Assembly (NCBI GenBank): GCA_015178975.1
Contig: WHVD01000001.1
Coordinates: 1,116,001-1,180,000 of the forward strand
DNA: 64,000 nucleotides
Source: Hysterangium stoloniferum
Lineage: Eukaryota > Basidiomycota > Agaricomycetes > Hysterangiales > Hysterangiaceae
Direction: 5' to 3'
The notes under the pieces were generated by a model. That model worked only from the letters and a program-made list of their open reading frames with translations. It was not told the origin of the DNA and did no database searches. A program made the position numbers and the translations under genes. Shown here piece after piece: positions 35,100 to 45,894 of the stretch (within the stretch, counting starts at the first letter, position 1; each line of letters opens with the position of its first letter).

Positions 35100-36327
35100 G
35101 AGTCAACACAAACCTCTGTCTGTGCAGATTCCAGAGGGTTGCTTACTCTTTTTTCGACTCTGTGGTGGGTTTTTCCTTGGACATCGTAGTTGTAGTGGAA
35201 GTTGCTGTGTGGGCCTTGGAAGAGTTAGACTTAACAGTACAGTTGGAAACCTTGTGTCCACATTTCCCACAGAAAAGGCAGAGGTCGTTATCCATACGTT
35301 GTTGTTTCTCCTTCGGGGTGAGTTTACCATTGGTGCCCAACAGATGGGAAATCTCGGGTTTGTCGGAAGTTGACTGTTTATCCTTGTTGGATTTCTTGTC
35401 TTTTTTCTGATCGGAGTTTGATTTGCCAGTATTAGTGCCAGAGTTGCTGGTGTTATTGCCTGAGTTATTGCCAGAAGACTTGCTAGTCGACACCTTGTTG
35501 TTCTGAGAACGTTCCATCAGATTCTCTCAGGAGACCTTAGCTTTTTGTTCCCAATAACGGGCATCAGATGTCTGAGCTTTAATCTGCATGAGTTGGAGAG
35601 TTTCAGCTTTCCATCTTTGCAGATCTTGTCTTTAAGGCATGACAGAAGTCCCATATAGAAATGGTGCCTGAGGGCGGAATCATCCCATCCACATCATGCG
35701 GCGAGGGTATTGAACTTGACGAGATAATCGGAGACTCATTGATTGTCCTTCATCTTGAGCGTCATGAATTCATTTTCCACTTCGCCAATTAATCATAAGG
35801 TCCAAAATTAGTTTCCAGTTCTTCCACAAATGTGTCCCAGTCATTGAGCCATATGGGTGTCTCGTCCAGTATCCTTGAGATAAGAGAGCACGAAATTGAC
35901 TTTTTGACTGTCAGACTTAAATGCAGTGGGTCGATCACAGAAACTGAAATGGCATTGGAGAAGGAAATTCTTCAATTTTTTCAGATCCTTGCCAGTAAAT
36001 GGTTTGGGTTCTTTGACTGTGGGATGATTCTTTGCTTTCCTCAGCAGATTTCAAATAGTCAGCAAATTTCACAATGGAGTTGACAAACAACAGTTCAGTC
36101 GGTTCATCAGAAGATTTCTTTTTCGATGTCACCGGCTGTTCTTCTGCTTCATTGTCAGAAGTGTTGGGAGTGTTGGGATCCTTCGCTACCTCAGTAACTT
36201 CCTCAGTAACTTCTTCGATGGAAGCTAATGTTGTCGGCTGATTTGGGGTTTCGGGTTGGGTGGTATAAAGTTGCAACAGGGATTGAAGTTGAGATGGTCC
36301 TTTGGCAGCTTTGCATTTGGGACCCAT
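35100..36327 (-). pseudogene. gag: Element 3 gag
   Basis: It starts MGPKCKAAKGPSQLQ at 36327, only ~35 nt from the 5' LTR, and has an acidic N-part (frame open to 35935). The middle has frame shifts and stops (35520-35930). The frame 35517-35143 has a long Ser/Asn/Lys-rich linker and an intact zinc knuckle CLFCGKCGHKVSNC. The very short leader leaves little room for an ordinary tRNA primer site; I could not identify one. Confidence 0.83.
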
Positions 36328-36361
36328 GATGAGCGAGTTGCAGAATTGAAATCTGATATAC

Positions 36362-36904
36362 TGTTAAGTGCCGTGTCGGGAACTTATTCTGGAACTATCA
36401 GAAAGTCACCAGGAAGTCAGGAACTATCGGATAGGGTTAGGATGTTGGCTTCAGCTTATGTGTTGCACCTCTACGCAAACACTCAAAGTCCTTAATTTCA
36501 AAGGTGAGACTTACAATGGAAGATATGGATATTCAGAGTTCCAAAGAGTTCCAAATATCGAGCGTACAGAAAGATGGAAGAGGGAATAAGAAACTAAGTC
36601 GATATCAGATCTAAAGTAAAGTACAAATTCGGAGAAACTAATATAAGTCTTCTCATTATTGTACTACAAACTAAGACCACAATAAGACAAAAATGGAAGT
36701 ATTCTGAAATGGGGATACAACAAGACAAATTGGGGAGACAATATTCCGAAATGGGAATATAATAAACAAATGAGTGAATACTTGTCAACAGACAAATTAC
36801 CAAATGCGGAACAAGAGAAGAATGTGGAAGATACAGTAACTATGATGTTCTGTAGTCGGAGGTTGGAAGTTGGATATTGAAACATCCGGGAATGGGTTGT
36901 AACA
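36362..36904 (-). repeat. 5' LTR of element 3
   Basis: It mirrors the 29963-30505 LTR at the same length (543 bp). In coding sense it ends CACTTAACA immediately before the gag leader. The shared core is at about 36444-36475. Confidence 0.95.
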
Positions 36905-37363
36905 TTACCCTGGCTCATGACACTGTTCATGGCTCTGGTGGTGGCTGCATGGGTTGCTGCAGCTAGCTACCTCTTCAAGTCAATGTTCTGGCATTCAAAG
37001 TCATTGATGTAGGCCTGTTTGTGTCGGTATTCATGAGAATGAACCTATACATAGGAGTTCAGGGATGAGTAGCTGTTAGTGCTGCATAAGACTGTCACAC
37101 ACCTGATTGTTCTGGTAAGTGTCATGGTCTGAATCACTGCTGCTGGAAAATACAACCTGGTCCACTTCATGCATGAAATCCTGGAGTTCATCACCTGGCA
37201 TCCTTTTGTTATGTTGTCCAGGGAGCTGGAAGAGTTGGATATTTGTTGTTGGCATTGGCCTATAATAGCTAGGATCTGAGGGGAGGTGGTTGTGGTAGAT
37301 AATACTTATGTGTAGCATGCACAGTGCAGCCATGAGCCAGGCATGACCAGACCAAAACACCAA
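36905..37363 (-). pseudogene. DUF6698-like host gene, 5' part
   Basis: The first readable exon runs 37363-37103 (acidic tail with ELQDFMHEVDQVVFSSSSDS), followed by a short intron (GTGTGTGAC...TGTATAG). The next exon runs 37044-36905 with EYRHKQAYINDFECQN, a TAG stop near 36970, then THAATTRAMNSVMSQG. The reading continues at 29962 after removing element 3 and one copy of TTACC (SQGKDKVAEW). The true start codon is not certain. Confidence 0.6.
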
Positions 37364-37464
37364 CCAGTCTCACAATGATTAATATGATTAGAATTATTTG
37401 CACATTTTATAATTTAAAAAATCAAGGTACAGATTCAATAACCATCTATCTAATAATACAAGTA

Positions 37465-39330
37465 CTAACCCAGAGATGAACACATCCCACTCTCCCCAAA
37501 CAACCATACTTGATTTCCATATCCCCAGTGGCCAATATCTTCACATAAATCCTCTTAGGGGGCCACGTATAAATATCTGTGCATGGCATCCAAACTGACA
37601 AACCCAACACAAATGACCTCATGATACTAAATGCTGTGTTCCAAATGACGTATCACAGGAACATGTCCAAAAGGAAAAGGACAAGATCCATAACATACAT
37701 AATCATCAGAGTAAATGTCGCCTGGTTCCTGCACAGTGCATTGCTGAAGTACCTGTCATTGCAACCTTGAACTACCATGTTCACCATGACACGAATTGGG
37801 TCATGGAATGAAAGTGTGAGGAAGAAATATGATTCAGTAAATTTACAGCCAAATACAAGTGCCCACAGCATGATAGAAGCCGTATGCAAACTACAGCTCA
37901 TAGGTGCGTAACTGGCAGTGAAGGTCTGGCTGGCGAGGTACTTGTGGGACTTGCCAGCGATGTGATCACCAAACATGCAGCTGGAGGGCATCACTGCAAA
38001 TAGAATCGTCATGGACACACTAATGAAGAACTGCACGATGCCGAGAATGAGTGGGAGCTGATTGGAGGAAGAGTCAACCGTGGTGATGTAGAACATGGTC
38101 CCAGCAGTGAGAGTGAGCATGATAAAGAGGAATAGGAGTCGATGAGTGAGATGGGTGTTGTTCCACATCATGGGAATGTACGTGAATACAATGACGGTCG
38201 TGAGGATCATGATTATAGTGGCAACCACACCACTGAGCACTGTGGCTGACCACATCATTGCAGCTGTCAGTTTCGTGTTCAAGGCAGGTGCATAAATGGT
38301 GGGTGAATTGAATGTGGTGTAGTACCAGTACATGGCGATGTGGATGACCCAAATGTGGTTGAAGTTAACGAGAAGGTGGAGAAAAGAACGGCATTCATAG
38401 TAGGTCTTGAAAAAGATGCAAACCAATCAATGCAGTCGAAAAGCATGAAGCATTGTGGAGTGGGAATCTCAACAAGGCATTTCTGCAGGCGAGAGGTATG
38501 AGGAAATTGATCCATGAGAATGCAACCAAACAACATACCCTGCTAGTTAGTATGATACGAGCAAGGCCTTCTGGGCCCCAAAACAGCTGATTCATCATAA
38601 CCAATAATGTTGGCATGGTCACACTCACAACAAATGAACTTGTTGTCGACAACTTCGTACCCCTGATCACAAATGAAGCGGTATAAAGGTTTAACCACCA
38701 TGAGCAAGTAGAAATCTTCTGGCATGGAGTCAAACTGGGTCTGACATTCAGGTAAGCGATAATAGTCATCTGCACATTTAACAATGAAGCAAAGACACTC
38801 AGGAATGAACCGGACCTGTGCGGCCTCTCCCCAGCACAGGAGATACAGTGTGAACTGCCTAAGCCAGTTGTAGTGGCTCATATTATGCATCACCTGTCGC
38901 CATCAATTGTGGGCAGCATTCAAGGATCTTTCTGAACTCAAGTGCAGACTGGAACCATGTTTTACACTCATTAGGTGCTGCAAACCTGGATTTTGTGCAA
39001 CGCCAACTGCATCATCGAGGTTGAGTTGAGTGGCAAAATACAATTTTCAATAATTGGTGTGTTGGCCGCCGATGTAGTCTGCATGCAAAGTGAGGAGCAC
39101 TTGATTGGGTGTCATTCAGGACATGCGGCTGTCGAGTTGTTGCATAAGGAAGTCAAACTGTAGTGCTTTAGAATGTAAACATCTAGGGCAAATGAATATC
39201 TGCACACCATGTTTCTCATTGAATCTTTTGAAATTCAAACTTCTGAGTTAAGTCAAGGAAAATATTTTCAATTTCCGTAAGCGAAAACATCACAAAAAGA
39301 AATTATCGCATAACAGCATTCAACGTACTC
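37465..39330 (-). pseudogene. 1,3-beta-glucan synthase (FKS) fragment, copy 1
   Basis: FKS-type glucan synthase makes the cell-wall 1,3-beta-glucan from UDP-glucose at the plasma membrane. This fragment covers only the N-terminal part: [15 protein letters not shown] (near 39090), LYLLCWGEAAQVRFIPECLC (38860-38800), KPLYRFICDQGYEVVD (38690), FKTYYECRSFLHLLVNFN (38410), then several membrane segments (NNTHLTHRLLFLFIMLTLTA; LTESYFF-like SYFFLTLSFHDPIRVM) and [11 protein letters not shown] (37630). It stops near DMEIKYG at about 37500. The catalytic central domain is absent. Frames change and stops occur (e.g. TGA in FL-W-YV at 37653), so it is a dead, truncated copy. Confidence 0.88.
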
Positions 39331-39924
39331 TTTTGACAAGGTAATTTGACAATCAGACGACTTGCAGGATAAGGCTCTCTCTGTTCAAGCTTGTCTGTGG
39401 ATCATAGCAATCAATGCCTCATCATAGTTGGGCAGGATTGTTGTAGATTGAGGCTGCCTTGGGACAAAAACCTCAGCCTCAGAGTCAGTGTCCATCTCTG
39501 GCTTTATGGCTGAGGAAAACAATAGTATGTTAGAAATAGGCCTCAAATACTCCGCATTCAACATACCATATGGATCGTGGCTGTTGGCCTGTTTGCTGTA
39601 ATTATCATTCTAGAGGTCCATCTCACTGTATTTGGTTCCCAGGATCATCATACTATCGGCACAACATGGATACAGCCACAAGAATTTAGTAAAACAACAA
39701 GATTGAGAAAGGAAGTGTGGATGGAAGGTTGTATGTAAGTTGTGGTCATAAGGTCTGTAGTCACAATGTGACCATATGCCACTGCTCGAAGTTCGGTAGC
39801 TGCATGAATAGTTGAAAGGATTCAATGAATCCTTGAGAAAAAATTTGCATCCTGAATCCAGCTGGCCACAAAAAATAAGAGAAAGGTAAATTTAAAAAAG
39901 TTTCTGGGAGGGTCTTGGAGTGTC
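39331..39924 (-). pseudogene. Upstream part of FKS copy 1 (possible N-terminal exons)
   Basis: Minus-strand coding-like segment with TDSEAEVFVPRQPQSTTI and LPNYDEALIAMIHRQA (near 39500-39400), then a stop and ERALSCKSSDCQ. The same sequence precedes FKS copy 2 (44830-44730). FKS proteins have a variable Gln/Asn/Tyr-rich N-terminus, so this may be the start of the gene, but the phrases do not match FKS clearly and could belong to another gene. Confidence 0.45.
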
Positions 39925-40217
39925 TTGTGTTGAGATTATTTGCGCAGTTCTAAATAATACTCTCAGTGAGTGATAAACTTTCACTATAAGATCTATCGTT
40001 ATCTACCTAAATAATACTGAATTAATAGTAAGTAAACTATTAATGTAGAACTAGGGAAAATTGCATACCTCTCAGTGAGTGATAAACTTTCACTGAGAGG
40101 CTACGTGATCGGTCTCTATACTAATATAGTATCCATAAGCGTAATGTAACTATACAGTTACCCTACACTGTGTTCCAGCTTACCAAGGGTAGCTTATGTA
40201 ATGCTAATATTTCAACA
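39925..40217. mobile_element. ~293-bp MITE-like insertion with CTCAGTGA hairpins
   Basis: TCTTGGAGTGTC occurs on both sides (39913-39924 and 40218-40229), a 12-bp direct repeat bracketing the insert. The insert ends are inverted: TGTTGAGAT (39928) and ATTTCAACA (40209-40217). Inside, CTCTCAGTGAGTGATAAACTTTCACTGAGAG (40070-40100, a hairpin) and a degraded copy at 39957 occur. No ORF. A duplication of 12 bp is long for common DNA transposons. Confidence 0.65.
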
Positions 40218-40379
40218 TCTTGGAGTGTCAATAGATATAAATATTAAAAGATACTGTTGAATTTTCATGATGGTTGCAAAGAGCAAAGCTTTGTTGGTAG
40301 ACATGCACATTAACAAAGGAAACTTCCTATGGAGGATAGTGCCAGTAGTAGCTTGGAGAAATACATTATAACAAATATA

Positions 40380-40794
40380 ATATCTCAGTCGACACGTTTG
40401 GTGAGAATCGACTAATATTCAATAATACCTATAACAAATACAATATCTGCTCCGGAATCATTAGTTATGTTGTATAATGAAAATAACAGGTATCATACCT
40501 CAGTCGACACATTTGGTGAGAATTGACTGAGGTTATGGTGTGTTGTGTAGCTAGTACTTATACTGTACCAGAACAAACAGTATAAAGTCATCTGACATGA
40601 GGGATAAAGAGTAGTAAGACATAAATGTAAAATGGTTGCAAGACATGATTGTAAAATGTAACCTTATCGTAATCTTATTGTAGCTTGAATCACTTTAAGC
40701 TTATTGTCGTTATGATTCGTGATGAGTCATTAAGGGTTGTGATGAGTTGTGATGAGTCATTGTGAGTATACGTCAGCCTCAATTTACAACACTT
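40380..40794 (-). mobile_element. Copia 3' LTR (borders partly uncertain)
   Basis: In the sense of the adjacent Copia RNase H, the LTR would begin TGTTGTAAATTGAGGC at 40794, right after the end of pol. Its far end is not clear. It contains two inverted motifs (TCAGTCGACAC...GTGAGAATCGACT at 40388 and CCTCAGTCGACAC...GACTGAGG at 40498-40531). Confidence 0.5.
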
Positions 40795-41015
40795 CCCCTG
40801 GCTGAGTGTACTCCTGGGCATAAAAAAAGGGCAATACATTGTTGTTTGTGTTTAATACAGGTGGGCTGCTTAGTGAACATATCAGCGAGATTATCGTTTG
40901 ATGCGACATGGCGTACTTCGATATCGCCATCTTTGACGTGCTCTTGAATGTAGTGGTATCGTATATCAATGTGTTTGACATGTGAGTGATGTTTAGAGTT
41001 CTTCATTAGTGACAC
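40795..41015 (-). pseudogene. pol: Ty1/Copia pol, RNase H C-terminus
   Basis: The frame 41015-40779 reads KHIDIRYHYIQEHVKDGDIE then VRHVASNDNLADMFTKQP. These are the diagnostic last motifs of Copia RNase H. Everything upstream of this part is gone, replaced by unrelated sequence at about 41015. Confidence 0.88.
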
Positions 41016-41199
41016 TGCTCATCATAATGACCTCATACTCTACTTATTTTTTACCCTTTATTTACCATGTGATTCCCCTCTCTGAGACAAGGGTTCCAAC
41101 CTTTGGCTTGAACATGAAGGTTCAAGGCCGCGGTCCCAGGATGGAAGCATTTGATGAGTCAGTGGAATCAAATTATGACTCGAGTAAGTCGTTACAGCA

Positions 41200-42550
41200 T
41201 TGGCATGTAGCATGTCTCAGGTTCCCAGCTGGCCTGGTTTGAAGATTGTTCAGAATGTTATCACAGTTGATTTTTCTGATGGCAATATATATTGGGTTAT
41301 TTTTACCCTAATAATCTTTCAGACAACACTTCCATGCATTGTCCAATTGTTTCCACCCAAATCATCTTTCATTCACTGTGTTTGTGTCTTGGCAATATTT
41401 TGGATGTTTGCAGGCTTGCATATGATCACCACACTGCAATTGAACAGAATGCAAGTTGCTTTGGCTGAGTATGAGACATACTGTGAAGTATGTATTTTTC
41501 CTGAGCGTCTATAATAGGTTTACTACCAACATGTTTTCTAACAGGCAGTGAGCAAGGAGTATGGAAAAGACTTCCACTTTCCAAAGCAACATGCACCAGC
41601 TCATCTTTATTATGACATCACACACAAAGGTTCAACTATCAACTACACTACATGGACAGGAGAAGGATTTGAGCAAGAGTCCCGAAATGCATACTTTCAA
41701 ACAAACTACAAGGATGTGGAGAGACAGGTATGTGTTACACTGTACTACTTCAAATAAACATCTACTTAAAGCTTGCTTCAGATAGTTACCATTGATGCAA
41801 ACAAAGAGGCACTAGCCTATATTGCAATGGATGTTGAAATCTATGACAATGAGCTCAAAGAGCTGAAGGCCTTGTATGATGACAACCATGAAGAGGACAA
41901 TACCAATATGGAGCTGACAGCACTAACAAACAACAATTACTGGAAGCTTGGAGCTCCTCAGCATTACATAATGACATCAAAGCTGTTTACAGAGTTTCCC
42001 AATGACCCCTTCCTTCATACACTCACAGCAAGTATCTCCAATGTAGTTTGACAATATTTTCCTCCAAGTGAAGTCATTTCAACAGGATACAGGGTATGTA
42101 TTTGACATCTGGTTTTCTAGACTTACTTTGACAACATTTCAGATTATTCCTCATAAATGTGTCTACATCCATTACACATCCCTTGAGGACTGGAAGGTTG
42201 AGCAAGATATTGCACACTGTAATCCATCCTTCCATGGCCACCCTCAATATGACTGTGTCATTATCAATACAAATCCAGTGAGCTATGCTCATCTGCTGTT
42301 TATATTCTCCTGTGTCTTGTGCTCAGGGCAGACAGTGGACATGGCAGTTGTCCAGTGGCTAAATGAAGCTAGGTGGAAGCCACAAACACCCTGGAAAAAC
42401 TGCCAGGTATTTGAGGAGAAGAGGAGAAGTATAATCTTCCTTAAGTATGTGGTACAGGCATGCCACATCTTTGGTGGGCCAGACAAGACATACTACTTAA
42501 ATGATATGGTTGATGCAGACATGTTCTTGCGTTGTAATAGTTGTGCATAA
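41200..42550 (+). pseudogene. Plavaka-like transposase, C-terminal part
   Basis: Plus-strand exons joined by short GT-AG introns: 41413-41486, 41544-41727 (HAPAHLYYDITHKGSTINYT, WTGEGFEQESRNAYFQTNYK), 41783-42095 and 42143-42550 (YIHYTSLEDWKVEQDIAHCN, PSFHGHPQYDCVIINT, DMVDADMFLRC). The order and phrases resemble the C-terminal half of Plavaka/KDZ-type transposases of basidiomycetes; I am working from memory of these families. The DDE part was not found. A TAG at 42048-42050 interrupts the third exon. Confidence 0.6.
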
Positions 42551-42904
42551 TACACTGTTGTCAATAGTATAACATACTGTTATTAATAGGCTACAAGCAC
42601 ACACAACCCAATTAGCATAACATTGATGATATTGCATGACAATTGACCACTTTGCACAAAGATCTGGGTAGAAATTTTAAAACCTACAAGTGCTAGAGAT
42701 AATGTATATACTGTATAAAACCTATTTTCAGTTGTTATTTAGTCATCTGCAATTATACAATTTTTGACAGCTTTGAGAGTTGAACACCTGCACATATATT
42801 CAACCTAAAGATCTAACAAATTCATCATCAGACCTAGAGCAACATTAACACCTTTTCTGCAATATTCCGTGCCCATTGCTATTCCACATACATTCATGAG
42901 AGAG
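42551..42904. other. Non-coding stretch
   Basis: AT-rich DNA between the transposase remnant and FKS copy 2. No feature recognised. Confidence 0.5.
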
Positions 42905-45080
42905 GTGTCAAATGTACCCCTGGTTGTGAATGAAGCAGTATAAAAGTTTAACCACCATGCACAAGTAGAGACCTTCTGGCACGGAGTTGAGCTGGGTCTG
43001 ACATTCAGGTGAGTGACTGTGATGTATTAGCCTTATTTTAATACTATTTTCCGAAAAAGGAGTCAGTGCTCTATCAAAATGTGCAAATACTCAATTCACT
43101 GCAAGGTAAAATAATTTAAGTATTTGATATTAATCAGTGGCAGCCTGAATAGACTTAGAACCCCTGAAGTCAAGAGTTTACTTGAATATATGCACCCTAC
43201 TTCACAAAGAAGGTTTTGAGAGCTGCTTTTGCAAGCTGTTCTTTTTCTGTGAAAACAACTACTAAAATATGAATAACAATTCGCTGATTCTGAAACTAGA
43301 TTCGACTTTGATTCTAGCTAGTTTATATATATTTTATACTATTTATCAAACAGTAAAAATATTTATAAACAGGTCAAAAGATTAGATATAAAATAAAACA
43401 CTATTTGGCTAATATATGCTTTATTTACACTAACCTACAGGGTCTACTGTGATACTAACTTATCAGAATCTTAATGTAGTCTTAAGGATTCTGCAAGAAT
43501 ATTCTCAGTATTTATTTATGCCAAAAACCAGGTCAAAATTAGAAATGTATTCCTAATCTCAACAATGATAACCAAGATTGTTTATTACTTTTATTGATAA
43601 CCAACAACTCAACTAGAGGTGGGTAAGTAATAAAGGATAGCCAGCTACTCAACTAAGAGGTGGCAAAGGGAACAAAAGTCAACACCTCAGATTGAGGTGA
43701 CAGGGGGAACAACAGATCAGTCAACAACTCAGATTGAGGTGACAAGGGATCTGATTGGGCCAACAACTCTGATAGAGGTGGCAAGGGTTTCCAACAGCTC
43801 TGATAAAGGTGGAATTAGATGTCCAACTGCCCAAATTGGGGTGGAGTAGGCTGCTTTCTGCAGTGACACACAGATGTGGTGGGTTGATGAGATGATAAGA
43901 TATTTAGATAAAAAAGAATAAACAGTAGAAATTCAATAGCTCTCCCAAAATAAATGATAAAAATATGAAATAAATTGTAAAAATCAGGTTAACTTCAGGA
44001 GACTATAGTACAATAATTCTGTCGCAATATAAGTACATTTAATCTTGTTTTTATTGATTTGTTAGGGGAGATTGGTTAAAAATTGGAAAACCCTTAGAAA
44101 TACATAACAGTGATAATAGTCATCTACACATTTAAAAATGAAGCAAAGACACTCGGGAATAAACCGGACCTGTGTGGCCCCTCCCCAGCACAGCAGATAC
44201 AGCACAAGCTGCCTAAGCTGGTCGTATTGGCTCATATTATGCATCACCTGTTGCCATCAATCATGGGCAGTGTTCAAGGACTTTTCTGAACTTGAGTGTG
44301 GACTGGAACTACATTTTACACTTGTTAGGTGCTACAAACCAGGATTTTGTGCAATGCTGACTGTGTCATCGAGGTTGAGTTGAGTGGCAAAATACAATTT
44401 TCAATAATTGGTGTGTTGGCCACTGATGTAGTCTGCATGTAAAGTGAGGAGCACTTGATTGGGTGTCATTAAGGACGTGCGGCTGTCGAGTTGTTGCATA
44501 AGGAAGTCAAACTGTAGTGCTTTAGAATGTAAACATCTAGGGCAAATGAATATCTGCACACCATGTTTCTCATTGAATCTTTTGAAATTCAAACCTCTGA
44601 GTTAAGTTGAGGAAAATATCTTCGATTTCCCTAAGCAAAAACATCACAAAAAGAAATTATCGCATAACAGCATTCAACGTACTCTTTTGACAAGGTAATT
44701 TGACAATCAGATGACATGCAGGATAAGGCTCTCTCTGTTCAAGCTTGTCCGTGGATCATAGCGATCAATGCCTCATCATAGTTGGGCAGGATTGTTGTAG
44801 ATTGAGGCTGCCTTGGGACAAAAACCTCAGCCTCAGAGTCAGTGTCCATCTCTGGCTTTATGGCTGAGGAAAACAATAGTATGTTAGAAATAGGCCTCAA
44901 ATACTCTGCATTCAACATACTATATGGATTGTGGCTGTTGGCCTGTTTGCTGTAATATTGTTCTAGAGGTCCATCTTGCCATCTTTGGTTCCCAGGATCA
45001 TCATAGTATCAGTGTGACATGGAGATAGCCTCAAGAATTTAGTAACAAAATTGAGAAAGGAAGTGTAGATGGAAGGTCAT
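42905..45080 (-). pseudogene. 1,3-beta-glucan synthase (FKS) fragment, copy 2
   Basis: A second, shorter copy of the FKS 5' region. Homologous to 38650-39790 of copy 1, with many substitutions. It has LYLLCWGGATQVRFIPECLC (44200), [19 protein letters not shown] and [19 protein letters not shown] (44500-44410), and the upstream TDSEAEVF block. It begins near 42905 in the KPLYRF region and is split by a 1.1-kb solo LTR (43018-44109). Its 5' flank is lost at the LTR starting 45084. Confidence 0.85.
43018..44109. mobile_element. Solo LTR (1.1 kb) in FKS copy 2
   Basis: By comparison with copy 1 the FKS sequence is cut after CAGGTGAGTGAC and resumes with GTGATAATAGTC. The insert runs TGTGATGTATTAG...TACATAACA with target duplication GTGAC/GTGAT (one mismatch). 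It has tandem-like units AACAACTC..AGATTGAGGTGACAAGGG at 43600-43860 and no ORF. LTR identity is supported by ends and duplication only. Confidence 0.75.
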
Positions 45081-45083
45081 AAG

Positions 45084-45894
45084 TGTTAGAATATGAGATA
45101 CGCACTTAGTCTAATCTCATATCTCATCTTGTGACTGTATATATCTGACCAGTTCATAACATGTAATACTGTATATTTAGTTTAGTGTTCACTAGATCTG
45201 TACCACGCCATCGTGCACAGACCAGTGCACAGACCATGTACGTAGTATATAGTTAGTCTAGCTGAGGAGTAGGATCCTCATCTAGAAGCCTAGCAATATC
45301 ACCAGTTTAATACCTACACCGCTCTACTCTTAGTGGCTATGCTCCCCAGTGTAGAGAGTTCTCACACTGTGATCTCCAGGCTTGTAGATTACTTTAACAG
45401 TAAGTTGCAGTCATAAGAAGTGCCTAAAGCATACCTACACACAGAGCATCTGCGCAGATCTTAGTCAGACTGCCAGGCATCTGTGCAGGCCTTGATCAGG
45501 CTGCATGACTTTGTGGCAGGCTATGTGACCTTGTGGCAGGCTGCATGACCCTTCGGCAAGGAGCCGGCCTGATACTTGGGTGCCAGGCACAATCAGGCGG
45601 CTTGACGCCTGTTCAGGCCTGAGCAGCGGGCATCAGGTATGTCGGCATCCAGCCGGGCCGACAGGCCTGATCAGGATTTTCGGATTTTTCCGACAAACGG
45701 ACTGAGGCATAAGGATGCCCTAGTTACTATATATATACCAAAAGTAAACAATGAGCAATATGGACAAAAGGATTATAAAAGAAGAAGTATATGACAAGAG
45801 AAGACAATAAGATGTGCGACCACATGTTGTTTCAACCCTGCGTATTATTGTTCGTCCGTATGTGGTAATGGGATTTCTACGGTATTATCCAACA
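45084..45894 (+). mobile_element. Copia-type LTR at the FKS / saccharopine gene junction
   Basis: It begins TGTTAGAATATGAG and ends GGTATTATCCAACA, as in Copia LTRs. Inside is a C/G-rich stretch (45480-45690) with repeated CAGGC/GGCAGGC runs and a terminal part with ATTATAAAAGAAGAAG. Flanks differ (ATAAG left, CTCGG right), and the DNA on the two sides belongs to different genes, so the LTR marks a rearrangement rather than a clean insertion. Confidence 0.7.

Larger units (their letters stand above)
29963..36904 (-). mobile_element. Complete Ty3/gypsy element 3 (reverse strand)
   Basis: Two 543-bp LTRs (29963-30505 and 36362-36904) in the same orientation enclose minus-strand gag, protease, RT and RNase H. 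The flanking target duplication TTACC is exact (29958-29962 and 36905-36909), so the unit went in as one piece, into an exon of the DUF6698-like gene. Integrase is almost absent: only its linker remains, and its place is taken by a plus-strand Cys-rich gene (30690-31626). Later insertions inside it are a solo LTR (33565-34387) and a MITE-like element (32797-33356). Confidence 0.93.

Noticed and set aside
34584..35410. Plus-strand ORFs of 201, 101 and 111 aa
   Set aside because: They are shadows of the minus-strand protease and gag of element 3, which carry the DSG and CCHC motifs.
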